From Nocardia colli (GTDB lineage Bacteria > Actinomycetota > Actinomycetes > Mycobacteriales > Mycobacteriaceae): a stretch of 64,000 nucleotides of DNA. The notes beneath the pieces were generated by a model. The model was not told the origin of the DNA and made no database searches. It saw nothing but the letters and a program-made list of their open reading frames with translations. Position numbers and translations under genes: made by a program. Below are positions 42,166 to 52,600 of the stretch, one piece after another; within the stretch, counting starts at the first letter, position 1; each line of letters begins with the position of its first letter. The DNA lies in the NCBI RefSeq assembly GCF_008704205.1, contig NZ_VXLC01000003.1, forward strand, positions 558,001 to 622,000. Direction: 5' to 3'.

Positions 42166-43044
42166 GTGAAGACGTCCCGAGCTGTGATCGCGTGCGCGGC
42201 ATTGACTGTGTTGCCGTTGACGGCCGCGCCGGTGGCATCCGCGGCGCCCGGGTTCGGTGAGTATGTGGCGCTGGGTGATTCGTGGGCCGCGGACGCGTCG
42301 CTGATTCAGGCGACCGGCGACTTCGTGCCGTTGGGATGCGCGCAGAGCCAGGGTAGTTACGCCAAGCAGGTGGCGGCCGCGTTGCAGGTTCCGGTGTTCC
42401 GGGACGCGACGTGTGGTGGTGCGATGACGAAGAACCTGGCCGGTCCGCAGAACACTCCGTTGGGGGTCAATCCCCCGCAGTTCGATCGCCTCACCCCGTC
42501 GACCGATCTGGTGACGCTGGAGATCGGCGGCAACGACGCAGGACTGGCCGCGGTCGTGCAACGATGCCTGACCGCGGACGCGTCGGCCGCGCCGTGCGTC
42601 GACGGTCTCGTAGTCGGCGGCGTGGATCAGATGTCGCTGAACATCGCCGCCGCCGAACCGAACGTGACCGCGTCGATCCGAGGAATTCGGGACCGCTCGC
42701 CGCACGCCCGGATCCTGCTGCTGGACTACTTCGAAGGAGTCAGCACCGGCCGCGGCTGCTTCCCGACGGTCCCGATCTCCGACACCGACGCGGACTGGCT
42801 GGGCCGCAAGCTGATCGAGCTCAACGCGATGCTGGCGCGGATCGCCCAGGCAACGGGTGTGGAACTGGTCGACACCTACTCCACCAGCGGCGGGCACGAC
42901 GGCTGCCAGCCGCCCGGCACCCGCTGGGTCGAAGGCCTGATCCCGTGGTCGAGCAACCCGCCCGGCCCGGCAGTCCCCTTCCATCCCAACCAACTCGGTG
43001 CCGACCATCAGGCACGCAGCGTGTTAGCGGTGCTGGGTCAGTAA
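42166..43044 (+). CDS. Secreted SGNH/GDSL hydrolase
   Basis: A 292-aa exported esterase/lipase. A Sec signal peptide ends near ASAAPGF (about residue 27). Block I reads YVALGDSWAAD with the nucleophile Ser, block III LEIGGNDAG with the oxyanion Asn, and block V PFHPNQLGADHQA with the catalytic His. Six cysteines probably form disulfides, as in Streptomyces GDSL lipases. GTG start with GTGGAGG upstream. It is divergent from the lipoprotein pair. Confidence 0.92.
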   Translation: MKTSRAVIACAALTVLPLTAAPVASAAPGFGEYVALGDSWAADASLIQATGDFVPLGCAQSQGSYAKQVAAALQVPVFRDATCGGAMTKNLAGPQNTPLGVNPPQFDRLTPSTDLVTLEIGGNDAGLAAVVQRCLTADASAAPCVDGLVVGGVDQMSLNIAAAEPNVTASIRGIRDRSPHARILLLDYFEGVSTGRGCFPTVPISDTDADWLGRKLIELNAMLARIAQATGVELVDTYSTSGGHDGCQPPGTRWVEGLIPWSSNPPGPAVPFHPNQLGADHQARSVLAVLGQ

Positions 43045-43121
43045 CTGCCCACCCGTGCCCGCGGGTGCGGACCTCGACTCGATGGTGACCGTCCCGCCCT
43101 CCGCGAACATAGTGGTACCTA

Positions 43122-43152
43122 CGGTTTGCTTGGTAGCGTGTAGCAAGCGAAC
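43122..43152 (+). promoter_or_regulatory. Inverted repeat upstream of the molybdoenzyme gene
   Basis: GGTTTGCTTG (43122-43131) and CAAGCGAACC (43143-43152) match at 9 of 10 positions around an 11-nt spacer. It lies 20 nt before the ATG at 43172 and overlaps the likely promoter (TTGCTT). A dimeric repressor is the likely ligand. Confidence 0.55.
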
Positions 43153-43171
43153 CGGCAGAAGGTGAAAACCG

Positions 43172-45406
43172 ATGAGTGCTACCACCATCGCCCGGCAGTG
43201 CACGCTGTGTGAGGCGCATTGCGGAATCCTGGTCACCGTCGAGGACGCGCAGGTCACGCGGATCGAAGGCAATCCGGATGACGTGCTGTCGCAGGGCTAT
43301 ATCTGCCCGAAGGCGACCGCGATGGGTGGGTTGCATCATGATCCGGACCGGTTGCGCACGCCCATGCGACGGGCCGGCGACGGGTTCGAGCCGATCGGGT
43401 GGGACGAGGCGTTCCGGGAGATCGGGCAGCGGTTACGGGCGGTGCGCAGCGCGTACGGTCCGAGTGCGATCGGCATGTATCTGGGGAACCCGGCGGCACA
43501 CAGTTCCTCGGTGATCTACGGGGCGCTGCTGCGCGTGGTACTGCTGACCCGGAACTTCTTCTCCGCGTCGTCGATCGATCAGTTCCCGCAGGAGTTCGTG
43601 GCGTGGCGGATGTTCGGGTCGAATGTGCTGATGCCGGTCATCGATATCGATCGCACCGATCGGCTGGTGATTCTCGGCGCGAATCCGGCGGTGTCAAACG
43701 GGTCGATCACCACGATGCCCAATGCCAAGCAGCGCATCAAGGATGTGCGTGGCCGCGGCGGGCAGGTCGTGGTCATCGATCCGCGCCGGACCGAGACGGC
43801 GCGGCTGGCCGATCAGCATGTGGCGGTGAGCCCTGGCGGTGACGTCTATCTGCTGCTGGCGATGCTGCACGTCCTGGTCGCCGAAAACCTGTGTGACGAG
43901 AAGGCGATTCGTGCGCAGTGCACCGGATGGGAGCAGCTGCGCGAACTGGTCGCCGAGGCGACACCCGAGCAGATGGCGCCGCACGCCGGAGTCGACGCCG
44001 ACACCATTCGCGGGCTGGCGCGCGACCATGCCGCGGCGTCGTCGGCGGTTCTGTACGCGCGGATCGGGGTGTGTCAGCAGGTGACGGGCACGCTCACGCA
44101 TTGGCTGGTGAACACGATCAACGCGGTCACCGGGAATCTGGATCGCGCGGGTGGGCAGATGTTCGCGACTCCGCCGATCGATGCCGCGCGGTTCGCGAAG
44201 TATCTGCCGATGGGTTACGGGGCGTGGACGGATCGCTCCGGCGCGTACAAGTCGTTCCGTTCCGAGCTGCCGGTCGCGGTGCTGGCCGATGAGATCCTGA
44301 CCGAGGGTGACGGGCGGATCCGGGCGATGATCACCTACGCAGGCAACCCGGTGCTGTCCACTCCGCAGCGCGGGCGGCTCGGCGCGGCGTTGGATTCGCT
44401 GGATTTCTATGTCGCCGTGGACATGTACATCACCGAGACGACCCGGCACGCCGACATCATCCTGCCGCCGATCTCGCCGCTGGAACGTGAGGACGTCAAT
44501 ATCCTGTTCCCGGTGTTCAGCGTGCGCAACAACCTGCGTTACGACGCGCGCGTGTTCGATCCGCCGGCCGACGGGCTCGAGGATTGGCAGATCATGGCGC
44601 GGTTGATCACCGAGATGGTGCCGATGCCGGTTCGCCGGTTCACCGGGCGGGCACTCAACGGGTTGTTCGAACAATTCAGTCCGGTGCGGTTGGCGACGGC
44701 AGGCGTGGCTACCGGTCCATACGGAGTGCTGCGGCGTGGGCGTAAGGGACTCACGGTGGCGAAGGCGCGTGCGTCCGCCGGTGGGATCGATCTCGGCCCG
44801 TTGCTGCCGAGGTTGCGTGCGTTGATCGGAACGAAAGACCACAAGGTTCACCTGGCGCCCGAGGACTTCCTCGCCGCCACCCGCACCCTGCTCGACGACG
44901 CCCGCGCCGGCAGCGCCCTCACCACACCCGCCGACGGCTACGACCTCAAACTGATCGGCCGACGCCACTTGCGCAGCAACAACTCCTGGCTGCACAACGT
45001 CCCCGCGATGGTGAAGGGCCGCGACCGCTGCACCGCCCTCATGCACCCCGACGACGCCACCGACCGCGGACTCACCCACGGCGAACCCGTCACCGTCACC
45101 TCACCCACCGGTTCGATCGTGGTCCCCCTCGAAGTCAGCGACGACATCCGCGCCGGCACGGTCGCCATCCCGCACGGATGGGGCCACCGCGAGCCCGGCG
45201 TCGGCTGGACGGTCGCCGCCGCATTGCCAGGAGCCAACGTGAACCTGCTCCACGACCCCTCACTCACCGATACGTTCTCGGGTAACGCCGCGGTCAACAA
45301 CACCTGGGTCGCCATCACCCGCGCGCCCGCCGACGCAGTCATCGAGGAACACGTGCAGCGCGCATGGACCTCGGGCGGATCGGTGCGGGTGGCGCAATAC
45401 GAGTGA
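43172..45406 (+). CDS. Molybdopterin-dependent oxidoreductase with [4Fe-4S] centre
   Basis: A 744-aa enzyme of the DMSO-reductase superfamily. The N-terminus carries CTLCEAHC and, 27 residues on, ICPKA: four cysteines for one [4Fe-4S] cluster. The molybdopterin core includes LGNPAAHSS, RTDRLVILGANPAVSNGS and VVVIDPRRTETA; the C-terminal molydopterin-dinucleotide domain has LRSNNSWLHNVPAMVKGRDRC and TVAIPHGWGH. There is no Tat signal, so it is cytoplasmic. It stands alone, without electron-transfer partner genes nearby, typical of formate-dehydrogenase-like actinobacterial paralogues of unknown substrate. AGAAGG precedes the ATG. Confidence 0.92.
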   Translation: MSATTIARQCTLCEAHCGILVTVEDAQVTRIEGNPDDVLSQGYICPKATAMGGLHHDPDRLRTPMRRAGDGFEPIGWDEAFREIGQRLRAVRSAYGPSAIGMYLGNPAAHSSSVIYGALLRVVLLTRNFFSASSIDQFPQEFVAWRMFGSNVLMPVIDIDRTDRLVILGANPAVSNGSITTMPNAKQRIKDVRGRGGQVVVIDPRRTETARLADQHVAVSPGGDVYLLLAMLHVLVAENLCDEKAIRAQCTGWEQLRELVAEATPEQMAPHAGVDADTIRGLARDHAAASSAVLYARIGVCQQVTGTLTHWLVNTINAVTGNLDRAGGQMFATPPIDAARFAKYLPMGYGAWTDRSGAYKSFRSELPVAVLADEILTEGDGRIRAMITYAGNPVLSTPQRGRLGAALDSLDFYVAVDMYITETTRHADIILPPISPLEREDVNILFPVFSVRNNLRYDARVFDPPADGLEDWQIMARLITEMVPMPVRRFTGRALNGLFEQFSPVRLATAGVATGPYGVLRRGRKGLTVAKARASAGGIDLGPLLPRLRALIGTKDHKVHLAPEDFLAATRTLLDDARAGSALTTPADGYDLKLIGRRHLRSNNSWLHNVPAMVKGRDRCTALMHPDDATDRGLTHGEPVTVTSPTGSIVVPLEVSDDIRAGTVAIPHGWGHREPGVGWTVAAALPGANVNLLHDPSLTDTFSGNAAVNNTWVAITRAPADAVIEEHVQRAWTSGGSVRVAQYE

Positions 45407-45495
45407 TCCGGCCGAGTCCGGTCACGCTCGTGGAGCGGGTCGCGCACGCGCGCAACCAGGCTCAGGCCGAGACGTACGAAGGAGCCCTGCAGCGT

Positions 45496-45538
45496 GCATC
45501 GACCCGGTTCGACCGGTCCGGCCGAACCGGGTCGATGC
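45496..45538. terminator. Perfect 16-bp-stem hairpin between converging genes
   Basis: GCATCGACCCGGTTCG (45496-45511) is exactly inverted at 45523-45538 with an 11-nt loop. It lies between the end of the molybdoenzyme gene and the end of the acyltransferase gene and probably terminates both; no U-tract follows. Confidence 0.75.
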
Positions 45539-45547
45539 GGATCTGGT

Positions 45548-47728
45548 CTATGGCTCGGCGAGGGCGCGTTCGGTGAGTGCTGCTATGGCGGGTGCCAGGG
45601 TTTGGGTGTGCCTGGTTGTCAGGTGGTTGTCGTCGCGGAACACGAGGTTGTTGCCGACGATGACCGGACAGCGAGTGGTTGTGCAGAACAGGGGGCTGAG
45701 GTCGGCATAGCGTGCGGTACCGGCGTCGGCGGCGTGCGCTTCGGCCGCGATGCCGCCGTCTGGGTATGCGGCCGACTGTGACGGTGCGCAGGTCGTCGCG
45801 TCGGTGAGATGGGCTGAGAGGCAGTCGGGAACGATGCCGTGCGGATCGGGTACGGGACCGAGTACCAGCACGCGAGCCCCTGTGGCACGCAACTTCGTCA
45901 CTGTGCGAGTCAGGCTGTCCAGCCAGGACTGATCGTAGGCGGTGAAACCGAAGTCGGCGCCGTATCGTCGCGACATGCTGAGTACTATCAATTGGGGTCG
46001 TTGCTGGTGCAGCCGAGTGAAGACCTGATCGCGCCATTGCTCGCATTCGGAATATCGTCGCGCTAGATAGGGGCTTGTGATCGGCAGGTCCAGCAGCGGG
46101 CAGGTTATCTTGCTCATGGTGACAATTTTCCAATTATGTTGCGGCGCAATGAGTTCGAACGCGGGTTGCCACATCGCGGCATGAGAGTCGCCGACGAGAG
46201 TCACCGTTGTTGTCGCGGCGGTGTCGCCGGAAACGCACTCGGGTTGTCCTGTTTCGCGCCAGGAGCGTACGCATCCGTTGACGAAAACGGACGGCTTGTC
46301 GGAGCCTGCCCCGGTGAGTGAAGGTGTGAGGTTGGCCGGGACCGCGTTGCGATCGGCGGACTCGGCGACCGCTGCCCGCACTTGGGCGAAGGCGTCGCGC
46401 ACTGCTTCGTCGTATCGGTCGGTGGGGGTCGCCGCGCCCGTGCGTGGCGGCTGGGTGATGACCAGGCCCTCGGCATCCGCGCCGGCTCCCACAGTTGGTG
46501 GGCTGGCCAGCACGAGTATCAGGGGGACGCATATGCCGAGCGAGGTCAGGGTGCCGCCGAGCGCAAGGCTGCGGGCAGGTGAGCGCGTCAGCGCAGTCGC
46601 GAACCGGACCGGATTTTCGATCAGCCGCAACGTCGCCGCTGCCAGCCCACCGGACACCGCCGCCAGGACGAGCCGTTCCAGCAGACCTGGCGCGTGGCCG
46701 AGCAGATGCGGTGCGAGCACCGACACCGGCCAGTGCCACAGATACCACGAGTAGGACCCGCGACCGATCGCCTGCAACCAGGGAAGGGAAAGGATACGGC
46801 CGGCACCGAGGTCGGAGCCGGCGCACCCGGCCCCGATCGCCAGTGTGGCGCCGACGACAGGTATCAGCGCGGCTGTGCCGGGAAAAGCGGTAGCGTTGTC
46901 GAAACGGGTGCCAGCGTAGGCGATCAACACCAGACCAGTCCACCCGAGGGTACTGGCTGCCGGTCCAGATAGCCTGCGCCACAGCGGAATCGACAACGCG
47001 ACAAGTCCGCCGGCCGACAGTTCCCAGGCGCGGCTGGCCAGCGAGTAGTACGCCCAGGTGGGCAGCGTTTGTGTCCAGATCAGTGAGGTGACGAATGATG
47101 TTGTCGCGATGAGCCCCAAAGCGATCAGGTAGTCGGTTACGCCTCGTCTGGGTGCGATGCGTCGCGAAAACAGCGCGGTCGCGATCATCAGCACCGGCCA
47201 CAGCAGATAGAACTGTTCTTCCGCCCCGAGTGACCAATAGTGCATGAACGGCGAGTTCGCGGCGCCTGCGGCGAGATAGTCCGATCCGCGCTCGGCCAAC
47301 CGGTAATTGCCGACATACAGTGCACTCGCGATGGCATCGCCCAACACGACGCGCGTCTCGGTCGGCGGCAACAACAGGCGGGCAGCGGCCGCGGTCGCCA
47401 CGATCACGGTCACCGCAGCCGGCAGCAGCCTGCGGGCGCGCGAGGCGTAGAAGCGGTGTAGCTGGATCGTGCCGGTCGAGGTGCGTTCGCGCCAGAGCAG
47501 GCCGGTGATCAGAAAGCCGGAGATGACGAAGAAGACGTCCACGCCGACGAACCCGCCACCGAATCCTGGCAGGTCGAAGTGATACGCGACCACAGCGAGG
47601 ACAGCGACTGCGCGCAGTCCTTGGATATCCGGCCGAAAGTTGTGTTCTACCTGGGTGATGCGACGGGTCGGTGAATGTTGTCCGGGACGGAGCCGACGCT
47701 CCGCCCCGGACGATCGATGATCAGGCAA
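45548..47728 (-). CDS. Acyltransferase-3 / SGNH fusion (OafA-like)
   Basis: A 726-aa membrane enzyme. The AT3 domain has about ten helices; RPDIQGLRAVAVLAVVAYHF carries the conserved Arg and His, VFFVISGFLITGLL is typical, and RFYASRARRLLPA follows. The C-terminal SGNH domain has VTLVGDSHAAMW (Ser) and VFRDDNHLT (His/Asp). Such proteins O-acetylate or acylate surface polysaccharides. The start appears to be TTG 47728 with GAGGA 4-5 nt upstream, since no ATG or GTG occurs in frame before the first helix. Confidence 0.9.
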   Translation of the reverse strand: MPDHRSSGAERRLRPGQHSPTRRITQVEHNFRPDIQGLRAVAVLAVVAYHFDLPGFGGGFVGVDVFFVISGFLITGLLWRERTSTGTIQLHRFYASRARRLLPAAVTVIVATAAAARLLLPPTETRVVLGDAIASALYVGNYRLAERGSDYLAAGAANSPFMHYWSLGAEEQFYLLWPVLMIATALFSRRIAPRRGVTDYLIALGLIATTSFVTSLIWTQTLPTWAYYSLASRAWELSAGGLVALSIPLWRRLSGPAASTLGWTGLVLIAYAGTRFDNATAFPGTAALIPVVGATLAIGAGCAGSDLGAGRILSLPWLQAIGRGSYSWYLWHWPVSVLAPHLLGHAPGLLERLVLAAVSGGLAAATLRLIENPVRFATALTRSPARSLALGGTLTSLGICVPLILVLASPPTVGAGADAEGLVITQPPRTGAATPTDRYDEAVRDAFAQVRAAVAESADRNAVPANLTPSLTGAGSDKPSVFVNGCVRSWRETGQPECVSGDTAATTTVTLVGDSHAAMWQPAFELIAPQHNWKIVTMSKITCPLLDLPITSPYLARRYSECEQWRDQVFTRLHQQRPQLIVLSMSRRYGADFGFTAYDQSWLDSLTRTVTKLRATGARVLVLGPVPDPHGIVPDCLSAHLTDATTCAPSQSAAYPDGGIAAEAHAADAGTARYADLSPLFCTTTRCPVIVGNNLVFRDDNHLTTRHTQTLAPAIAALTERALAEP

Positions 47729-47778
47729 TGGTCCTCATCGGATGGCTGGTGTCCTCGTTCGGGCTTGCGAAGCGACGA

Positions 47779-48318
47779 TCAGCAGGGCCCACCGGGAGCG
47801 TTCACCTTTTCGACGACTCGCACACCTGCTGCCGCGAATTCGGTGACCGCCCTGCCCATGTGACATCCCGAGGTAACGAGAACCACTTCTGGAGCCCATC
47901 GGCTGTCGCGCAGAATTCGAGCCGTCTCCCCCGCGTTCCGTGCGGTGTTGCCTGCGGTCGGCTCTTCGATTATCCGCCTCCCGTCAACGCCATGCGCCTG
48001 CAGCCAGTTTCGCATCGCGCGAGCTTCCGTGACATTGAGCTTCGCATTCGTTCTGCCCCCACTGACAATAACCGGCGCCGCGGACGCCTGGATCCGCCCG
48101 AGTCCGGCCTGGAGCCGATTGACGTTTCCTGGACCACCCTGGTCGGTCACTCCGGCGCCGAGAACGACGATCGGCGTCGACGGACCCGCGTTCGCCGCCT
48201 GGATGCCGACGGCGAGTGTCGCCCCGACGAGACACGCTGCCATGCCCGCGGTCAGCGCGGAGCGGCGGGCGATCCCGGAAGCGGTGCGGCGAATGTTGTG
48301 GTTTTTGTTGTGCGACAT
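47779..48318 (-). CDS. YdcF/DUF218-family secreted protein
   Basis: A 179-aa protein with an N-terminal signal sequence (basic start, SALTAGMAACLVGATLAVG, ANAGP cleavage) and a DUF218 domain. PIVVLGAGV, APVIVSGGRTNAK and VTEARAMRNWL then EEPTAGNTARNAGETARIL and VLVTSGCHMGRA are the family landmarks; the usual Tyr before HM is Cys here. DUF218 proteins act in envelope or vancomycin-related pathways (SanA, ElyC), but the reaction is unknown. It lies 50 bp upstream of the acyltransferase on the same strand. Confidence 0.85.
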   Translation of the reverse strand: MSHNKNHNIRRTASGIARRSALTAGMAACLVGATLAVGIQAANAGPSTPIVVLGAGVTDQGGPGNVNRLQAGLGRIQASAAPVIVSGGRTNAKLNVTEARAMRNWLQAHGVDGRRIIEEPTAGNTARNAGETARILRDSRWAPEVVLVTSGCHMGRAVTEFAAAGVRVVEKVNAPGGPC

Positions 48319-48747
48319 AGCGTTCAATCCCTTGACTCGGATCTGATCGGGCAGGTCCGGAGCGAGCTGAGACAGCCGCCGACGCGGGAAGTGCGCTGAC
48401 GGAATGGGTGTCGCCCCGGTAACCGAATGGCCTTGTGTGGCTTGTTGTTTCGGCTGCCACAAGATTCGGCAAGCGAGGTTTCCGGATGGTCTGCCGCCGG
48501 ATCCGAGACACCGCCCAGACAGCTCGCCTCGAGCTATCGGCATGCCAGCCGCGGCGTCCGGAGCGAGTCGGGACCGGATCCGGGTCGACGCCGATCACCC
48601 GTTTTGCTGGCGGGCGGGCGTCGAGGCGGGGGAAGAATGAGGGTCGCCGCCGGCGGCGCGGGAGTCCCGCGCGGCTCCGGTGGCGGCCGCGCGGCTGGTC
48701 GCGGCCGACCATGGCGCAAGCCATCACGAGCACAGGCAGGCGATGTA
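48319..48747. other. Divergent control region, no gene seen
   Basis: The 429-bp gap between the YdcF-like gene and the HTH-like gene. An open frame runs in phase into 48748 but its Arg/Gly-rich product looks non-coding. Promoters for both genes should lie here; I see no clear dyad. Confidence 0.35.
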
Positions 48748-49623
48748 ATGACAAACTCGGACAACGAGAGCGGACCGGATCTGCTCTCAGCGCTCAACGC
48801 ATTGCACGAGGCGATCGGAAAACCGACGCCCGGCATGATGCAGGTCCAACTCGATCAGAACGCGGTCGCTCGGGCCACCTTCTACGATTTGCTCAAAGGC
48901 AAGGCGGTGCTGCCGGAATGGCGCACCGTCGAATCGTTCGTCGCTGCCTGTCTGGCGTACGCGGCGCGCAAGAAGATCACTCTCGCACCGGATCTGGGCA
49001 GCATCGGCTGGTGGGAGCGGCTACACGAGGCGAAGCGCGCCACGGTCCGTGTCCAGTTGCGCACGCCTGGAATGGATCTGCACGGCACGTGGCATCCCAA
49101 CGAAACCGAACGTGCCGCAGCCTGGGAGCTTTATGTCGAATTGGTGACTCGCGTCGCGCTGGTACCGCTGGCCGAGGACGGCGGTGTCGACCGCGAAACA
49201 CTCACCAGTATTCATCTGCTCTTCGGCATCCACCGTGACGTGCTGCGCCGTTACGGGCCAACGATCGCCGAGCCCAAACCGAACGGTGAATACAATCTCG
49301 CCTACCTCGCGGTGTCCACCTTGAATTACGTGTTGCGCCCGTTCCTCACGACGTGGCATCCGTTGTTGTCCGAGGTCGAGGCGCGGCGTCCGTCCGACGT
49401 CAGTGCCGTCACGAACGAACGCCAGTGGCCGCGACACGCGGAGTTCCGGCAGGCGCTCGCACGTTTGCGCGAAGACCTTCGCACCTACGCGAACTGGCTC
49501 GCTACCGCATGTGGTGCGCCCGATCTGATCGACGCGATGCCGCCCACGGAGTCCGCCGAGAGTCGATCGATGCCAGTGGCGGCCAAGGACAGTGCGCACG
49601 TCGAGGATCCCGGCACTGAGTAA
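48748..49623 (+). CDS. HTH-like helical protein facing the TIR-WD40 genes
   Basis: A 291-aa soluble helical protein. The N-terminus (about 12-70) looks like a degenerate HTH of the kind found in actinobacterial conflict-type signalling proteins: NAVARATFYDLLKGKAVLPEW then VESFVAACLAYAA. The rest (about 110-265) is a helical domain with ERAAAWELYVELVTRVALVPL, LLFGIHRDVLRRYG, YLAVSTLNYVLRPFLTTWHP and REDLRTYANWLA. I recall similar domains in Streptomyces and Nocardia next to NTPase or effector genes, but cannot name the family. The ATG at 48748 is weakly supported. Its stop is 25 bp from the converging TIR-WD40 gene. Confidence 0.7.
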   Translation: MTNSDNESGPDLLSALNALHEAIGKPTPGMMQVQLDQNAVARATFYDLLKGKAVLPEWRTVESFVAACLAYAARKKITLAPDLGSIGWWERLHEAKRATVRVQLRTPGMDLHGTWHPNETERAAAWELYVELVTRVALVPLAEDGGVDRETLTSIHLLFGIHRDVLRRYGPTIAEPKPNGEYNLAYLAVSTLNYVLRPFLTTWHPLLSEVEARRPSDVSAVTNERQWPRHAEFRQALARLREDLRTYANWLATACGAPDLIDAMPPTESAESRSMPVAAKDSAHVEDPGTE

Positions 49624-49647
49624 TAGTGGTCGTGGCTCCGGCGTGTG

Positions 49648-52600
49648 TCACGATGTGATCGGGCAGGGGGCCTGCTCCGGTTCCGGAAGCGAGGTGGTGT
49701 CCGTGGTCCAGAAATCGGCGGAATCTCTGACGTCGACAAGCAGTTGGCACAACCGAGCTTTGACCGAGTTAGGCGATGGCCACACGCGGATGACGCCATC
49801 GCGGTAGCCGACCACGATGCCGCCTTTGTCGTCCACGGCCAAACTCTGTGCCTGGAGGGAACTACCGTCGAGTACTCGCCCGACTTGTTGCAGCTTGCCC
49901 GCGCCATTTGTTTTCCAGATCACCGCTTTGCCATCTTGCCCAGTGGAGATCAGATATCGGCCCTGGGCGGCAAAGGAGACCTTGGTGATCGGGAGATTTC
50001 CGTGAGCGCGAATCCGCTCCGGCGCGCGCCCGTCTATCGGGCCGAGGACGAGCTCGCCGTTCTCGTATCCGACCGCCATCAGATCGCTCGACGAGGAATG
50101 GGCGGCGGCACTGATCGGCGACTGGCCGCCCGGGAGCGCCACACGGACATCACCGGTCTCGGGATCCCATAACCGCAGCGTCCCATCCAGGCCACCGGCG
50201 AAAACCCGTCGATTGTCCGTCAGGAACCCGGCCACGTAGACCGAGCCATTCGGACTTTGTGGTTTCGAGCCGGTGTCCACGTCGATGTCGGGGGTGATCC
50301 GTTGGCCGGATCGGCTCCAGAGACTGACATTTCCGTCGAATGTGCCGACCACGAGCCGATCGCCGGTCTCGTCGAAGGCAACGGAAGTGACATTGTGATC
50401 GTTGTTGTCGGCCGGATGATCGGTGCACACCGGCAATTTCGCGATCGGCTGTTTGTTGGCATACGTCGACGCGGTGTCCCAGATCAGGACGGTGCAGTCC
50501 GCGCTCGCGGACGCGAGGTATCGACCATCTCGGCTATAGGCCACACTGAAAATCGTTGCGCTGTGACCAACCAAGGTGATGGGGCAATCGGACTGGGGCG
50601 CGGCCGCGCCCCAGTCGATAGGGCACGTCCCGCCGTCGCCCTCGATCCGATCGGCCCGCCATATCCGTACCACCGCGTCCTCGCCGCCGGACGCCACCCG
50701 GTCGCCACCCGGCTCGAACGCCAACGACCACACTCTGTTCGCGACGCCGAATACCTGCGCGATCTCTCGTCGGCCGGCGGTGTTCCAGAGGTGCGCGACA
50801 CCATCGTGGGCGGTCGCGATCCGTCCGTCACCAGCGACCGCGATCGATCGGACCGGGCCCAAGTGACCGAATGCGCCACCGTCCTGCTTGCCCGACTGCA
50901 CGTCCCACAGCACAATCGTGCTGTCCGCGCCGCCGGAGTAAATGTGCTGCCCGTCGGCCGAGAACCGTACGGCCAGCACCTCACCTGCGTGACCTGACAT
51001 CGTCTTGACCGGCTCGCCGCCCGAGACGCTCCACAGCCGGACAACGCCGTCGGCACCCGCCGTCGCTATCTTGCCGTCGTCGCTGATCGTGACGCCGAAG
51101 ACCGCCGCGGGGTCGGCTCGTCGTGGCGCGACGGTCTGGCCCAGATCGTTCGTGTCCCACACCGCGAATGTTCCGTCCGCGCTGCCGCTTACCAGCGTGC
51201 GCCCGCGCGGGTCGACCGCGATTGATGTGACCGGTGTTGTGGACGCGTCTCGCGCCGTGACGAGACCACCGAGGGCAATATCCCATATTTCGATCCGGCC
51301 GGCTTCGGTGCCGATCACGACTCTGTTTTCATCGAGGAACGCAACCGTGCGGATGGGCGCCCCCGACGTCTCCAGTATTCGCAGCGCATCGGCGGTAACT
51401 CCGTCCCACATGCGCAATTTTCCGTCGGCACCACCGGATACGACGCGAGTACCCGACGGGGAGTACGCCAGTCCGAGGATCGCGCCGTTGTGGTGTTCGC
51501 GCGGAGCGCGTTTCGGCACCGCCGGTTTCGCGTCCGCGGTGGTAGAGATTCGAACATGCCCGTCCCACCCACCCAGCGCGATACGCGCGCTGTCCGGGCT
51601 GAGCGCCACACCGAACACTTCGTTGCCCGCGCGCTTCAAGACGGCCTCATACGGTGTGTTGTCCTTGTTCCACAGTCGGAGCGTGCCGTCGTAACCTGTC
51701 GAGACCACATGCCCGGTGCTCGAAAACACCGCGGCGGACCGCCCTTTGTGGCCGGCCATGGCGGGACCGAGCGGCAGCATCGTCGCACCGTCCCACACCC
51801 GGACACTGCCGTCGTGTCCACCGGACACCACTCGCTCCCGGCCGGATGCTTCCCTGTCGACCTGCAACGAGTAGATCGGCCCGTAATGGCCTCGCCCGTA
51901 CTGCTCTTCACGAAGAACATCGGCACCGTCGGGACCGGGCCCGACGCTCCAGGCACGCACAACCTGTTCGGCACCGCCTGAATAGACCCGTGTCCCATCG
52001 GTATTGAATTTCACCGCGTCGACCGGGCCGGTCGCCCGATGGCCGTTGACGCGCAGCGTCGCGTCCACATCACCGAGGCGTGCCAGCCAGATGAGACCGG
52101 ACCACGTCCCGGCGACGACACGGCCATCGCGACTGACATCCAGGCTCGCGATGTTGGCCGAATTCGGCAACGGGACCGGCGCACGAGCCTCGGTCAAACG
52201 CGGGCTCACGGTGTCGACGGACGGTACGTACAAGAAGTAGAGCTGCTCGCCGCTTCCCCCGGCGATCACCTGCGACCCATCGGCGACAAAGACAACAGAA
52301 GCGAGCGCTTTGCCCAGGCTCTCCGACTCCGCCCGCAGACGCCGTGTCGCCACATCCCACACACGAACCTTGTTGTCGTCTGTGGTGGTGGCAAGGCGAG
52401 ATCCATCGGCGCTGACCGCCAATCCGGTGATAGGTGACCCGATATCGACGACACGACCTGCCCGCGTCCAGGTTTTCGTATTCCATACTTCGACGCGCTT
52501 GTCGATCGCCATGGCGATGTCATCGGATCCCGGAATAGGGACCGCCGCGAGGATGCTGCTGGGAAATATCTTTCGAACCCCTAGTAGGTCGGCGCTGGCA

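Noticed and set aside
42121..45079. Minus-strand frames opposite the SGNH hydrolase and molybdoenzyme genes
   Set aside because: Both sense genes have full domain motifs and starts; the antisense products are Arg/His-rich shadows.
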